From Bradyrhizobium sp. CB1650 (GTDB taxonomy: Bacteria; Pseudomonadota; Alphaproteobacteria; Rhizobiales; Xanthobacteraceae): 64,000 nucleotides of DNA. Location of the stretch: contig NZ_CP121695.1 of NCBI RefSeq assembly GCF_029761915.1, positions 1,426,001 to 1,490,000 on the forward strand, given 5' to 3'. Shown one piece after another: positions 44,456-52,784 of this stretch; positions within the stretch are counted from its first letter, which is position 1, and the number at the start of each line of letters is the position of its first letter. A program made the translations under genes and the position numbers. The notes under the pieces were generated by a model. That model ran no database searches and had not been told where the DNA came from. It was given only the letters and a program-made list of their open reading frames with translations.

Positions 44456-45340
44456 ATGCCACCCGTTTTCCGATTCGCCCCGAGCCCGAACGGCTTGCTG
44501 CATCTCGGCCACGCCTATTCCGCGCTGCTGAATTTCGATCGTGCGCAGGAGACCGGCGGACGGCTTTTGCTGCGGATCGAGGACATCGACGCGATACGCT
44601 GCCGGCCGGAATACGAGACGGCGATCTACGACGACCTCGCCTGGCTCGGAATCGCCTGGGAGAGGCCGGTGCGGCGGCAGTCGGAGCATCTTGCCGATTA
44701 CCACGCCGCGCTGGAGAAGCTCTCCGCGCTCGGCCTCGTCTTTCCCAGCTTCGAAAGCCGCGCTGAGATCGCAAGACTGGTGGCCGCGCGCGAGGCGACC
44801 CGGCCCTGGCCGCGCGATCCCGACGGGGCACCGCTTTACCCCGGTGACGCGAAGTCACTGCCGACCGACGCGCGCGCACGCCTCGTCGAGTCGGGCGCGC
44901 CTTATGCCCTGCGGCTCGATATGGCGGCCGCCTGCCGCCGCGTTGCCGTCCTGACTTGGCGCGAACTGACTTGGCGCGAACTCGGCGAGGGACCGGACGG
45001 CGAGCGTAACCTTGTCGCGGCCCGGCCCGAGGCCTGGGGCGACGTGATCCTCGCGCGCAAGGAGACGCCAACCAGCTATCATTTGTCTGTCGTGGTCGAC
45101 GACGCGCTCCAGGGCGCAAGCGAGGTGGTGAGGGGGCAGGACCTGTTTCACGCCACCTCGGTCCACCGGTTGCTGCAAATCCTGCTCGACTTGCCGGAGC
45201 CCGCCTACCGTCATCACCGGCTGATTCGAGACGAGGCGGGGCGGAAGCTGTCGAAATCGACCGGCTCGACCGGTTTGCGGGAGTTGCGCGCGGCCGGCGC
45301 CACGCCCGCCGACATCCGCCGGCTGGTGGGATTAGGTTAA
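44456..45340 (+). CDS. gluQRS: Glutamyl-Q tRNA(Asp) synthetase
   Basis: A 294-residue truncated glutamyl-tRNA synthetase paralogue that glutamylates queuosine in tRNA(Asp). It has the class I signature RFAPSPNGLLHLGHAYSALL (residues 6-25) and the KMSKS-like KLSKS near residue 262, but no anticodon-binding domain. The zinc-binding cysteines of the E. coli enzyme are absent. A 15-bp tandem duplication at about 44953-44982 repeats the residues LTWRE, giving LTWRELTWREL. The start at 44456 gives the family length. The cloverleaf repeat ends 16 bp upstream. Confidence 0.9.
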   Translation: MPPVFRFAPSPNGLLHLGHAYSALLNFDRAQETGGRLLLRIEDIDAIRCRPEYETAIYDDLAWLGIAWERPVRRQSEHLADYHAALEKLSALGLVFPSFESRAEIARLVAAREATRPWPRDPDGAPLYPGDAKSLPTDARARLVESGAPYALRLDMAAACRRVAVLTWRELTWRELGEGPDGERNLVAARPEAWGDVILARKETPTSYHLSVVVDDALQGASEVVRGQDLFHATSVHRLLQILLDLPEPAYRHHRLIRDEAGRKLSKSTGSTGLRELRAAGATPADIRRLVGLG

Positions 45341-45443
45341 GTTTCTCTGGGGTTTAGCAAAAGGCCGCCGTGACTCGGAGTGTTCCTCCGTGCGATGCTC
45401 GCGGCGAGCCCGGGGGTTCGAAGCGATACTTCGAAGGGGATTC

Positions 45444-46706
45444 ATGGCGGCGAAAACGCGCGCATCGCGCACCACGCGGACGTCCAGGCGGCCGCCTCGG
45501 AAGCGGTCCGGGGCGGTTGCCGCGGCGCGCCAACGCGCCACACCCGTCACGCCCGACGTGGTCCAGGCGGCGCTGGCAGCCTTCGCGCACGAGGTCCGCA
45601 CGCCCCTGACCGGAATTCTGGCGATCAGCGACCTGTTGGCGACCTCCGATCTCGGCGAGCGGGAGCGGCGCTGGGCCGATACCATCAAGGCCGGCGCCGA
45701 GCACCTGGCGAGCCTTGCCACCCTGTTCGTCGACGCGGCCAGGACCGGGAAGGGTGCAAACGCGCTGCGCCAGGACCTGTTCGACCTGCGGGCGCTCGCC
45801 CGCAGCATGGGCGATTCGCTGGCCGGGCGCGCCGCGGCCAAGGGACTTCAGGCCCAGGTCGAGATCTCCGACAAGCTTCCCGGGCTGGTGGTGGGCGATC
45901 CCGTCCGCCTGCGCGCGGCGCTTGAGAACCTGATCGACAATGCCGTCAAGTTCACCGACCAGGGCGGCGTCGCGCTTGCTGTCGCGCCCTGGCGTCCTCC
46001 AAGAGGCAGGGGCAAGGCGAAAGACAAGGGCAAGGTCGACGTTGCGTTTGCGGTGTCCGATAGCGGCATCGGGCTGAGTATGGCCGAGATCAAGCGGCTG
46101 TTCCGCCCGTTCACCCAGGCCAATGTCACCATCGCCGCGCGCTTCGGTGGCGCCGGGCTCGGGCTGTCCTCGGTGAAGCAATTGGCGCGTGCGATGGGCG
46201 GCGACATCACGGTCGCTCCGCGGCGCAATGGCGGCGCCACCTTCACGCTGACGGTGTCGCTGGATGCGTCGGGATCAGGCCAGTCCTACGGATCGGAAAG
46301 CGACGATCCCGAGGCTGATGCGGTGGCCGCCTTGCGCGTGCTCAGCGTCGAAGACAATCCGTTCGGCCGCGTTGTGCTCAACACCATCCTGACCGAGCTC
46401 GGCCATCATGCGGAGTTCGTCGGGCGCGGCGAGGATGCCGTCGACCGGCTCGCGCAGGGCGCCTTCGACGCGGTGCTGATGGACATGGTGCTGCCGGGCA
46501 TCGACGGCATCGAGGCGATCAAGCGGATCCGCACCATGCCGCCGCCGCTCGCTCAAATCCCCATCATCGGAGTGTCGGGCCGCGGCGAGGACGAGGTGGC
46601 CTCGCGTCAGGCCGGCGCCGACGCTTTCCTGGTCAAGCCTGTGTCCCCGCGGGCTCTAGCGACTGCGCTGCTTGAAGCGAGACGCCGTGAGGAAGCCGCG
46701 ACTTGA
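45444..46706 (+). CDS. Soluble hybrid histidine kinase (HisKA-HATPase-REC)
   Basis: A 420-residue cytoplasmic protein. A basic, disordered N-terminus (to about residue 33) is followed by the H box AHEVRTPLTG (His49), the N box LENLIDNAVKF, the G boxes DSGIGLS and GGAGLGLSS, and a C-terminal receiver with the phospho-acceptor in MDMVLPGIDG and the switch lysine in LVKPVSP. No sensor or membrane domain is present, so its input must be a partner protein. The ATG at 45444 follows GAAGGGG. Its 3' end overlaps the convergent YihY gene by 74 bp. Confidence 0.9.
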   Translation: MAAKTRASRTTRTSRRPPRKRSGAVAAARQRATPVTPDVVQAALAAFAHEVRTPLTGILAISDLLATSDLGERERRWADTIKAGAEHLASLATLFVDAARTGKGANALRQDLFDLRALARSMGDSLAGRAAAKGLQAQVEISDKLPGLVVGDPVRLRAALENLIDNAVKFTDQGGVALAVAPWRPPRGRGKAKDKGKVDVAFAVSDSGIGLSMAEIKRLFRPFTQANVTIAARFGGAGLGLSSVKQLARAMGGDITVAPRRNGGATFTLTVSLDASGSGQSYGSESDDPEADAVAALRVLSVEDNPFGRVVLNTILTELGHHAEFVGRGEDAVDRLAQGAFDAVLMDMVLPGIDGIEAIKRIRTMPPPLAQIPIIGVSGRGEDEVASRQAGADAFLVKPVSPRALATALLEARRREEAAT

Positions 46707-47526
46707 TGATCGCGGCGTTGAGCTCGCCGCCATAGACGAAGATCGCGGCGATGAAATACAAGAACACCAGCGCGATGATCACCGAGGCGAGGCCCGCATA
46801 CATCGTCACGTAGTTGTTGGCGAAGCGCGCCAGATATTGCCCGAACACGATGCCGGAGATCAGCGATGCCCCCACGGTGAAGACGATGCCGGGCATGATC
46901 TGCAGGAAGCCGCGCCGTCCCGCCGGCAGCCAGGCGTGCAGGATGAACAGTGCCACGACCAGTGCGCCGATGGTGATGCCGTAGCGCAGCCAGGTGAGGA
47001 TGCTCTCGTTGGACTCGACGAACAGCGGGATGTGGCGCCGCGCCGCCTCGATGATGAGCGGCCCGAGCACGATCAGGAACGCCATGGCAAGCGCGGTGAA
47101 GGCCGCGACCAGCGTGTAGCCGATCGACTCCAGTCGCAGCCAATACCAGCGCCGCATCTCAACCACCGCATAGGCGCGGTTGAGCGCGACCCGGAGCGCC
47201 TCGACGCCGTTCGAGGCGAAATAGACCGACAGCACCGCTCCGATCGTCAGCACGCCGGAGCGGGTGGTGGTCAGCACATCGTGGACTTCGCCCGAGATCG
47301 AATCGGCGACCTGCTTTGGCCAAACCTGCAGCATCAGGCTTGCGGCCTGATCGGCGAGCTCCTTGGAGCCGAAGAAGCCGGCGAGCGAGGTCAGCACAAT
47401 CAGGAACGGGAACAGTGCCATCAGCGTCGACAGTGCAATATGGCTCGCAATCGCCCAGCCATCGTCGGCGAGGAACGTGTAGAACGCATCCATCACGACG
47501 ACATAGATGTAGCGGATTGCCTTCAC
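46633..47526 (-). CDS. YihY/BrkB-family inner-membrane protein
   Basis: A 297-residue protein with six or seven helices. The family stretch DDGWAIASHIALSTLMALFP (about residues 20-39) and LVFLYFIAAIFVYGGELNA near the end are clear. The family was once called ribonuclease BN, which is wrong; function unknown. The GTG at 47526 has a GGGAG ribosome site and gives the usual start KAIRYIYVVVMDAFY; a TTG at 47601 would add 25 unconserved residues. The gene is convergent with, and overlaps, the histidine kinase gene. Confidence 0.87.
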   Translation of the reverse strand: MKAIRYIYVVVMDAFYTFLADDGWAIASHIALSTLMALFPFLIVLTSLAGFFGSKELADQAASLMLQVWPKQVADSISGEVHDVLTTTRSGVLTIGAVLSVYFASNGVEALRVALNRAYAVVEMRRWYWLRLESIGYTLVAAFTALAMAFLIVLGPLIIEAARRHIPLFVESNESILTWLRYGITIGALVVALFILHAWLPAGRRGFLQIMPGIVFTVGASLISGIVFGQYLARFANNYVTMYAGLASVIIALVFLYFIAAIFVYGGELNAAIIKSRLPHGVSLQAAQSLEPAGTQA

Positions 47527-47673
47527 GGCCAGCTCCCGAGCGCTCCCACTCCCCGGTTGCGGAGAGAGGCGAAGAAGGCCGGCGACGAACGTAAATCGCA
47601 AATCATCCCGCTAGCTTCTGATATTATTAGCTTAAAAGCCAGATCGTGAGCGCGATAGCTATCGCTCTCGATC

Positions 47674-47752
47674 GTCATTCCGGGGCGCGCGAAGCGCGAA
47701 CCCGGAATCTCGAGATTCCGGGTTCGATGCTGTCGCATCGCCCCGGAATGAC
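47674..47752. repeat. Cloverleaf-like palindromic element (perfect four-way junction)
   Basis: A 12-bp outer stem (GTCATTCCGGGG at 47674-47685, CCCCGGAATGAC at 47741-47752) encloses three hairpins with no spare base between them. They are CGCGC-GAA-GCGCG (47686-47698), a 26-bp perfect palindrome centred on CTCGAG (47699-47724), and CGATGC-TGTC-GCATCG (47725-47740). It lies between the divergent YihY and HIG1 genes. Confidence 0.92.
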
Positions 47753-47800
47753 CAAGCTGGAACGATGGCGAACCAGCCGCCATGGTGTTATCTACCCCTA

Positions 47801-47995
47801 ATGGCATCCCTTTTGAGTTCTTTCATCCTGCCGGTGGCAGCCGGCGCCGTGGCGTTGGTGCTGCTGCTCGGTCTCGTCAACATGATGCGCGGCGGCTCGC
47901 CCAACACCTCGCAGAAGCTGATGCGCTGGCGCGTGCTGCTTCAGTTCGTGGCGATTATCATCGCCATGCTGGCGGTCTGGGCGATGGGCCGCTAG
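47801..47995 (+). CDS. HIG1-domain (twin transmembrane) protein
   Basis: A 64-residue membrane protein. Two helices (about residues 6-26 and 45-62) flank a polar loop with RGGSPNTSQKLMRWRVLLQF, the hallmark of the hypoxia-induced HIG1 family. Mitochondrial relatives associate with cytochrome oxidase supercomplexes. The ATG at 47801 matches the family start. It lies 22 bp upstream of the cobalamin adenosyltransferase gene, which is often its neighbour in alphaproteobacteria, by recollection. Confidence 0.85.
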   Translation: MASLLSSFILPVAAGAVALVLLLGLVNMMRGGSPNTSQKLMRWRVLLQFVAIIIAMLAVWAMGR

Positions 47996-48017
47996 CGCAG
48001 GGATCAGTGAGGCAAAC

Positions 48018-48590
48018 ATGGTCGTGCTCAACCGCATCTACACCCGCACCGGTGACGACGGCACGACGGCACTCGGCACCGGTGAGCGCCGGGCCAAGTA
48101 CGATCTGCGCATCGAGGCCTATGGCACCGTCGACGAGACCAATGCCGCGATCGGCGTGGTGCGGCTCTACACCAAGGATGCGCCCGATCTCGATGCAATG
48201 CTCGGCCGCATCCAGAACGATCTGTTCGATCTCGGTGCCGATCTCGCCGTGCCCGAGCGGGAGGGCAAAGCCGAGCGTCTGCGGGTGGTGGCAAGCCAGG
48301 TGGAGCGGCTGGAGCGCGACATCGACGCGCTCAACGAAAACCTGGCGCCGCTGACCTCCTTCGTGCTGCCGGGCGGCACCGCGACGGCAGTCCATCTCCA
48401 CGTCGCGCGCACGATATGCCGCAGGGCGGAACGGGTGATGGTGGAACTGGCGGCCAGACCGGGCGAGCCGGTCGGCGCGGCTGGCATCCAGTATATGAAC
48501 CGCCTGTCGGATTTCCTGTTTGTGGCGAGCCGCTTCGCCAATCATAATGGTGCGGGCGACGTGCTGTGGGTTCCGGGCCAGAACCGCTGA
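48018..48590 (+). CDS. PduO-type ATP:cob(I)alamin adenosyltransferase
   Basis: A 190-residue enzyme that makes adenosylcobalamin. The ATP-binding N-terminus is conserved (IYTRTGDDGTTALGTGER, residues 7-24), followed by EAYGTVDETNAAIG. The later DLFDLGADLA, FVLPGGT and ARTICRRAERV (with the cobalamin-contact Arg) complete the PduO pattern. It would serve B12-dependent enzymes such as methylmalonyl-CoA mutase. It is co-directional with the HIG1 gene (22-bp gap). Confidence 0.92.
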   Translation: MVVLNRIYTRTGDDGTTALGTGERRAKYDLRIEAYGTVDETNAAIGVVRLYTKDAPDLDAMLGRIQNDLFDLGADLAVPEREGKAERLRVVASQVERLERDIDALNENLAPLTSFVLPGGTATAVHLHVARTICRRAERVMVELAARPGEPVGAAGIQYMNRLSDFLFVASRFANHNGAGDVLWVPGQNR

Positions 48591-48717
48591 CCCATTCGTC
48601 GTCAGCGTTCAGACACAGCCAAAATTTGGCCTCTTAGCGCGTTGACCGGGCCGGATCAGGCCTTTAGGTTCCGCGCCAGTTGATAACCCCCTTCCTGAAA
48701 TAAGTGAAAGAGGATCG

Positions 48718-49467
48718 ATGAAGGTCTTAGTGCCGGTAAAGCGGGTGGTCGATTACAACGTCAAGGTCCGCGTCAAGGGCGATGGATCGGGCGTTGAACT
48801 CGCCAACGTCAAGATGTCGATGAACCCGTTCGACGAAATCGCGGTCGAGGAAGCGCTGCGCCTGAAGGAAGGCGGCAAGGCCACCGAGGTCGTGGTGGTC
48901 TCAATTGGACCGGCGCAGGCGTCGGAGACGATCCGCACCGGTCTCGCCATGGGCGCCGATCGCGGCATCCTGGTCAAGGCGGAAGGTAGTGTCGAGCCGC
49001 TCGCCGTCGCCAAGATCCTGAAGAAGGTTGCGGACGAAGAGCAGCCGGGCCTGATCATCCTCGGCAAGCAGGCAATCGATGACGACAGCAACCAGACCGG
49101 CCAGATGCTGGCCGCGCTGCTCGGCTGGTCGCAGGCGACCTTCGCCTCCAAGCTCGAGGTCGAAGGTTCGGACTTCAAGGTCACGCGCGAAGTCGACGGC
49201 GGCCTGCAGACCGTCAAGCTCAAGGGGCCGGCGATCGTGACCACCGATCTGCGCCTCAACGAGCCGCGCTATGCTTCGCTGCCGAACATCATGAAGGCGA
49301 AGAAGAAGCCGATCGCGGAGAAGACCGTCGCCGATTACGGCGTCGACGTCACCGCGCGTCTCGAAGTTCTGAAGACGAGCGAGCCGGCGGGCCGCAAGGC
49401 GGGCGTCAAGGTCAAGGACGTCGCCGAGCTTGTGGCGAAACTCAAGAACGAAGCCGGGGTGCTCTGA
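48718..49467 (+). CDS. etfB: Electron transfer flavoprotein beta subunit
   Basis: A 249-residue soluble flavoprotein subunit that binds AMP. It starts [20 protein letters not shown] and has the family signature [20 protein letters not shown]. The AMP-binding [20 protein letters not shown] lies about residues 117-136. With EtfA it collects electrons from acyl-CoA dehydrogenases and passes them to the quinone pool. Its stop overlaps the EtfA start (ATGA). It belongs to the beta-oxidation set rather than nitrogen-fixation FixA by length and sequence; that distinction is a judgement. Confidence 0.95.
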   Translation: MKVLVPVKRVVDYNVKVRVKGDGSGVELANVKMSMNPFDEIAVEEALRLKEGGKATEVVVVSIGPAQASETIRTGLAMGADRGILVKAEGSVEPLAVAKILKKVADEEQPGLIILGKQAIDDDSNQTGQMLAALLGWSQATFASKLEVEGSDFKVTREVDGGLQTVKLKGPAIVTTDLRLNEPRYASLPNIMKAKKKPIAEKTVADYGVDVTARLEVLKTSEPAGRKAGVKVKDVAELVAKLKNEAGVL

Positions 49468-50411
49468 TGACGACGCTTCTGATTGCCGAACACGACAATG
49501 CGTCGCTGAAGGATGCGACCAACAAGGCCCTGACTGCGGCTGCCGCGCTCGGCGCGGACGTCGAAGTACTGGTCGCCGGCCAGAACGCCAAGGCCGCGGC
49601 GGACGCCGCCGCCAAGCTTGCCGGCGTGAAGAAGGTGCTGCTCGCCGACGGCGAGCTCTACGCACACGATCTCGCCGAGCCGCTGGCCGCGCTGATCGTT
49701 TCATTGGCATCCGGCTATGACGCGATCGTCGCGCCCGCGACCTCGCGCTTCAAGAACGTGATGCCGCGCGTCGCTGCGCTGCTCGATGTCATGCAGGTCT
49801 CGGAGATCACCAAGGTCGTTACCCCCGACACCTTCGAGCGCCCGATCTATGCCGGCAACGCCATCCAGACGGTGAAGTCGAAGGATGCCAAGAAGGTCAT
49901 TACGGTTCGTACCTCCACCTTCTCCGCGACGGGCGAAGGCGGCAGCGCGGCCGTCGAGAACGTGGCGGCGGCGGCCGATCCGGGCCTGTCGTCCTTCGTT
50001 GGCGAGGAAGTGGCCAAGAGCGACCGCCCCGAGCTGACCTCGGCGAAGATCATCGTCTCCGGTGGCCGCGCGATGCAGAGCCGGGAAAACTTCGCAAAGT
50101 ACATCGAGCCGCTTGCCGACAAGCTCGGCGCCGGCGTCGGTGCCTCGCGCGCGGCGGTCGACGCCGGCTATGCGCCGAACGACTGGCAGGTCGGCCAGAC
50201 CGGCAAGGTTGTGGCCCCGGAGCTCTACGTCGCGGTCGGCATTTCCGGCGCGATCCAGCATCTGGCCGGCATGAAGGACTCCAAGGTGATCGTCGCGATC
50301 AACAAGGACGAGGACGCACCGATCTTCCAGGTCGCCGACTACGGCCTGGTCGCCGACCTCTACCAGGCGGTTCCGGAGCTCACGGCCGAACTCGGCAAGC
50401 TAGGCAAGTAA
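49467..50411 (+). CDS. etfA: Electron transfer flavoprotein alpha subunit
   Basis: A 314-residue FAD-binding subunit. The N-terminal domain starts [20 protein letters not shown]. The FAD domain carries [35 protein letters not shown] and the ETF alpha signature [20 protein letters not shown] (about residues 252-271). It is translationally coupled to etfB by an ATGA overlap and followed by a strong terminator. Confidence 0.95.
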   Translation: MTTLLIAEHDNASLKDATNKALTAAAALGADVEVLVAGQNAKAAADAAAKLAGVKKVLLADGELYAHDLAEPLAALIVSLASGYDAIVAPATSRFKNVMPRVAALLDVMQVSEITKVVTPDTFERPIYAGNAIQTVKSKDAKKVITVRTSTFSATGEGGSAAVENVAAAADPGLSSFVGEEVAKSDRPELTSAKIIVSGGRAMQSRENFAKYIEPLADKLGAGVGASRAAVDAGYAPNDWQVGQTGKVVAPELYVAVGISGAIQHLAGMKDSKVIVAINKDEDAPIFQVADYGLVADLYQAVPELTAELGKLGK

Positions 50412-50420
50412 ATTGGCGTC

Positions 50421-50466
50421 AAAAACACCGGCCGGAGGGGTACACTCCGGCCGGTGTTTCATTTTT
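50421..50466 (+). terminator. Rho-independent terminator of etfBA
   Basis: AAAAACACCGGCCGGAG pairs with CTCCGGCCGGTGTTT across a short GGGTACA loop; ATTTTTG follows. The stem is about 15 bp and begins 9 bp after the etfA stop. Confidence 0.9.
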
Positions 50467-50525
50467 GAGGCGTTTTCTTTCGTGCGGGCGCACGGAAGGG
50501 GCGTATCCGATCTAGGTTTCGAGCC

Positions 50526-50559
50526 AAGGTTCTGATTAAATCAAGGTTCTGATTAAATC
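50526..50559. repeat. 17-bp tandem duplication upstream of the dehydrogenase gene
   Basis: AAGGTTCTGATTAAATC occurs twice in direct succession (50526-50542 and 50543-50559), ending 63 bp before the ATG of the 3-hydroxybutyryl-CoA dehydrogenase gene. It lies where a promoter is expected and could duplicate a promoter element or operator. Confidence 0.9.
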
Positions 50560-50622
50560 GGACCTCTCGGCTGAGGGGATAGACAGGCGCGGTTTGTGGG
50601 CGCCGTTCCGGTGGATGACATT

Positions 50623-51504
50623 ATGGCGGCAGTGATCAACAAGGTCGGCGTGATCGGCGCGGGTCAGATGGGCAATGGCATCGCGCATGTTGCGGCGCTG
50701 GCCGGCTTCGAGGTGGTGCTCAACGACGTCTCGGCCGATCGACTCAAATCGGGCATGGCCACCATCAACGGCAATCTGGCGCGCCAGGTCTCCAAGAAAG
50801 CCGTCAGCGAGGACGACAAGACCAAGGCGCTGGCGCGCATCAGGCTGGCCGAGAAGCTCGACGACCTTGCCGATTGCGACCTCGTGATCGAGACCGCGGT
50901 CGAGAAGGAAGAGGTCAAGCGCAGGATCTTCCACGAGCTCTGTGCGGTGTTGAAGCCGGAGGCGATCGTCGCCTCCGATACCTCCTCGATCTCGATTACG
51001 CGACTGGCCGCCGCCACCGACCGGCCGGAGCGCTTCATCGGCATTCACTTCATGAATCCGGTGCCGCTGATGGAGCTGGTGGAGCTGATCCGCGGCATCG
51101 CCACCGACGATTCAACCTTCGAGGCGGCCAAGGAATTCGTCGCCAAGCTCGGCAAGCAGGTCGCGGTCTCCGAGGATTTTCCGGCCTTCATCGTCAACCG
51201 CATCCTGCTGCCGATGATCAACGAGGCGATCTACACGCTCTATGAGGGCGTCGGCAATGTCGAGGCGATCGACGCGGCGATGAAGCTCGGTGCCCACCAT
51301 CCGATGGGCCCGCTGGAGCTTGCTGATTTCATCGGCCTCGATACCTGCCTCTCCATCATGCAGGTGCTGCACGAGGGGCTCGCCGACTCCAAGTACCGGC
51401 CGTGCCCGCTGCTGGTGAAATACGTCGAGGCCGGCTGGCTCGGTCGCAAGACCCAGCGCGGCTTCTACGACTATCGCGGCGCCAAGCCGGTTCCGACGCG
51501 CTGA
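50623..51504 (+). CDS. hbd: 3-hydroxybutyryl-CoA dehydrogenase
   Basis: A 293-residue NAD(P)-dependent enzyme that interconverts acetoacetyl-CoA and 3-hydroxybutyryl-CoA. The Rossmann motif is GVIGAGQMGNGIAH (residues 9-22), and the catalytic His/Glu region reads RFIGIHFMNPVPLMELVELI (about 131-150). The C-terminal HCDH domain contains RILLPMINEAIYTL and HHPMGPLELADFIGLD. The ATG at 50623 is preferred to a GTG at 50596 because the Rossmann strand then starts at the usual distance. The upstream etf genes probably take electrons from the same beta-oxidation routes. Confidence 0.93.
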   Translation: MAAVINKVGVIGAGQMGNGIAHVAALAGFEVVLNDVSADRLKSGMATINGNLARQVSKKAVSEDDKTKALARIRLAEKLDDLADCDLVIETAVEKEEVKRRIFHELCAVLKPEAIVASDTSSISITRLAAATDRPERFIGIHFMNPVPLMELVELIRGIATDDSTFEAAKEFVAKLGKQVAVSEDFPAFIVNRILLPMINEAIYTLYEGVGNVEAIDAAMKLGAHHPMGPLELADFIGLDTCLSIMQVLHEGLADSKYRPCPLLVKYVEAGWLGRKTQRGFYDYRGAKPVPTR

Positions 51505-51522
51505 ACGACCTGGTGGCGCCGT

Positions 51523-51637
51523 AGGGTGGGCACGCGACGCGCCGTGCCCACCATATCCAATCATTTGGATGGAGTTGGTGGGCAAGCTTCCGTCTTCGCT
51601 CTTTGAGCTACGGCGGACAAGCCGCTTTGCCCACCCG
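51523..51637. repeat. Palindromic intergenic element (GTGGGCA type)
   Basis: The first hairpin pairs GGTGGGCACG (51525-51534) with CGTGCCCACC (51543-51552). A second, larger hairpin pairs GGTGGGCAAGC (51577-51587) with GCTTTGCCCACC (51624-51635). The outer arms AGGGTGGGC and GCCCACCC can also pair over the whole length. It follows the dehydrogenase gene. Confidence 0.8.
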
Positions 51638-51742
51638 ACGGTACTTCGTGTCGGCCTGTGTCCAGGACACGAAACCGTCCGAAATCTCCACCTCTCGTTA
51701 ACCCCTCGCGCCTAGGCTGCAGCCGGTACAAGGGTTCGCGTT

Positions 51743-51937
51743 GTGGACATGATGGCGATGGTCAGCACCATGCTGGCCGCTCAACAGGGCGCATTCCAGT
51801 CGCAGGTGTCGGCGACCGTGATGAAGCAGAACATGGATGCGGAGAAGTCCGCCGTCTTGACCTTGCTCGGCGCCGGTCAGCCTTCGCTCGCCAATGTCGG
51901 CGCAGGCGTCGGCGGCAATCTCAACATCATGGCTTAG
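51743..51937 (+). CDS. Small putative motility protein (YjfB-like)
   Basis: A 64-residue protein: MDMMAMVSTMLAAQQGAFQS then QVSATVMKQNMDAEKSAV and a glycine-rich tail. The pattern matches the YjfB-type putative motility protein family (PF14070), small helical proteins found near flagellar or chemotaxis genes in some bacteria. No flagellar gene is near here. The GTG/TTG choices upstream were ignored in favour of the start at 51743, which is GTG. Confidence 0.65.
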   Translation: MDMMAMVSTMLAAQQGAFQSQVSATVMKQNMDAEKSAVLTLLGAGQPSLANVGAGVGGNLNIMA

Positions 51938-52000
51938 CGCTTGATCCGGAAACGTGGGTACCGGTTTTCCGATCAGATCAAGCTCCAATAATTCCAATAA

Positions 52001-52666
52001 TTAAAGCCCCGCGGCCGCAGGATTCACTGCGGCCCGGATCAGCTTCAGCGCGTCCTCGCTCGCCCATTCGGCGGGCCCGGCGATCGTCGCGATCTCGCAG
52101 CCCTGGGGGTCCACCAGCACCGAGGTCGGCATGCCCAGCGCCCGGCCTATTGCCTTAAGATCCTGAAAAACCTTGGCTTTTTGGTCATTGAAATAACCGA
52201 GCCTGGTCAAATTGGCCTCTTTCAGGAAGTTTTTCGGCTTCTCCGGGTCGCGGGTGTCGATATTGATCGCCACCACCTCGAAATTCGGTCCGCTCATCTT
52301 GGCCTGGAGCTCCTCCAACGCCGGCATTTCCTTGCGGCAGGGTACGCACCAGGTGGCCCAAAGGTTGACCAGCAGCGTCTTGCCGCGGAAATCAGAGAGC
52401 TTCTTCGGCTTGCCGTCGGCGTCCTCGAAGGCGAGGTCGGGCAGCTTCAGGGGTGCGCTCGCCATGGTCAGCGCCGCCACCTCGCCATGGGCGAGCGGCG
52501 CGATCTTCCGCGCGGTCGTCACGGCCGCCCGGCAGGCCGGATCGCCGCTGGGTGCCCGACTCAGACCCAGCCCGTACAGCGCGGCAAAGCCGGCCAGGCC
52601 CCCGATCACCACGGTGGCGATGACGAGGGGGATCCGGCGCGTGGCGGAGGGCTTCTTGTCGAGCAT
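52001..52666 (-). CDS. tlpA: Membrane-anchored thiol:disulfide interchange protein TlpA
   Basis: A 221-residue thioredoxin-like protein anchored by one N-terminal helix (IPLVIATVVIGGLAGFAALY, residues 12-31) with its domain in the periplasm. The active site is WCVPC with Cys107 and Cys110, and an extra Cys pair (Cys45, and Cys in QGCEIATIA) is typical. In Bradyrhizobium TlpA reduces copper chaperone and CoxB cysteines for cytochrome aa3 assembly. The ATG at 52666 reproduces the published 221-residue length, by recollection; an ATG four codons upstream is also open. The gene is divergent from argH. Confidence 0.93.
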   Translation of the reverse strand: MLDKKPSATRRIPLVIATVVIGGLAGFAALYGLGLSRAPSGDPACRAAVTTARKIAPLAHGEVAALTMASAPLKLPDLAFEDADGKPKKLSDFRGKTLLVNLWATWCVPCRKEMPALEELQAKMSGPNFEVVAINIDTRDPEKPKNFLKEANLTRLGYFNDQKAKVFQDLKAIGRALGMPTSVLVDPQGCEIATIAGPAEWASEDALKLIRAAVNPAAAGL

Positions 52667-52784
52667 ATCGTTTGTCATCCGGTCGCAGATATGGCTATCA
52701 GGGGCCTCTTAATACGGCTGGCTGCGGCCAGCAAACGTGCGGCACAGGCCGTGCAGCGAGAAGCCAAGGCGTGAGCAGGGGATC

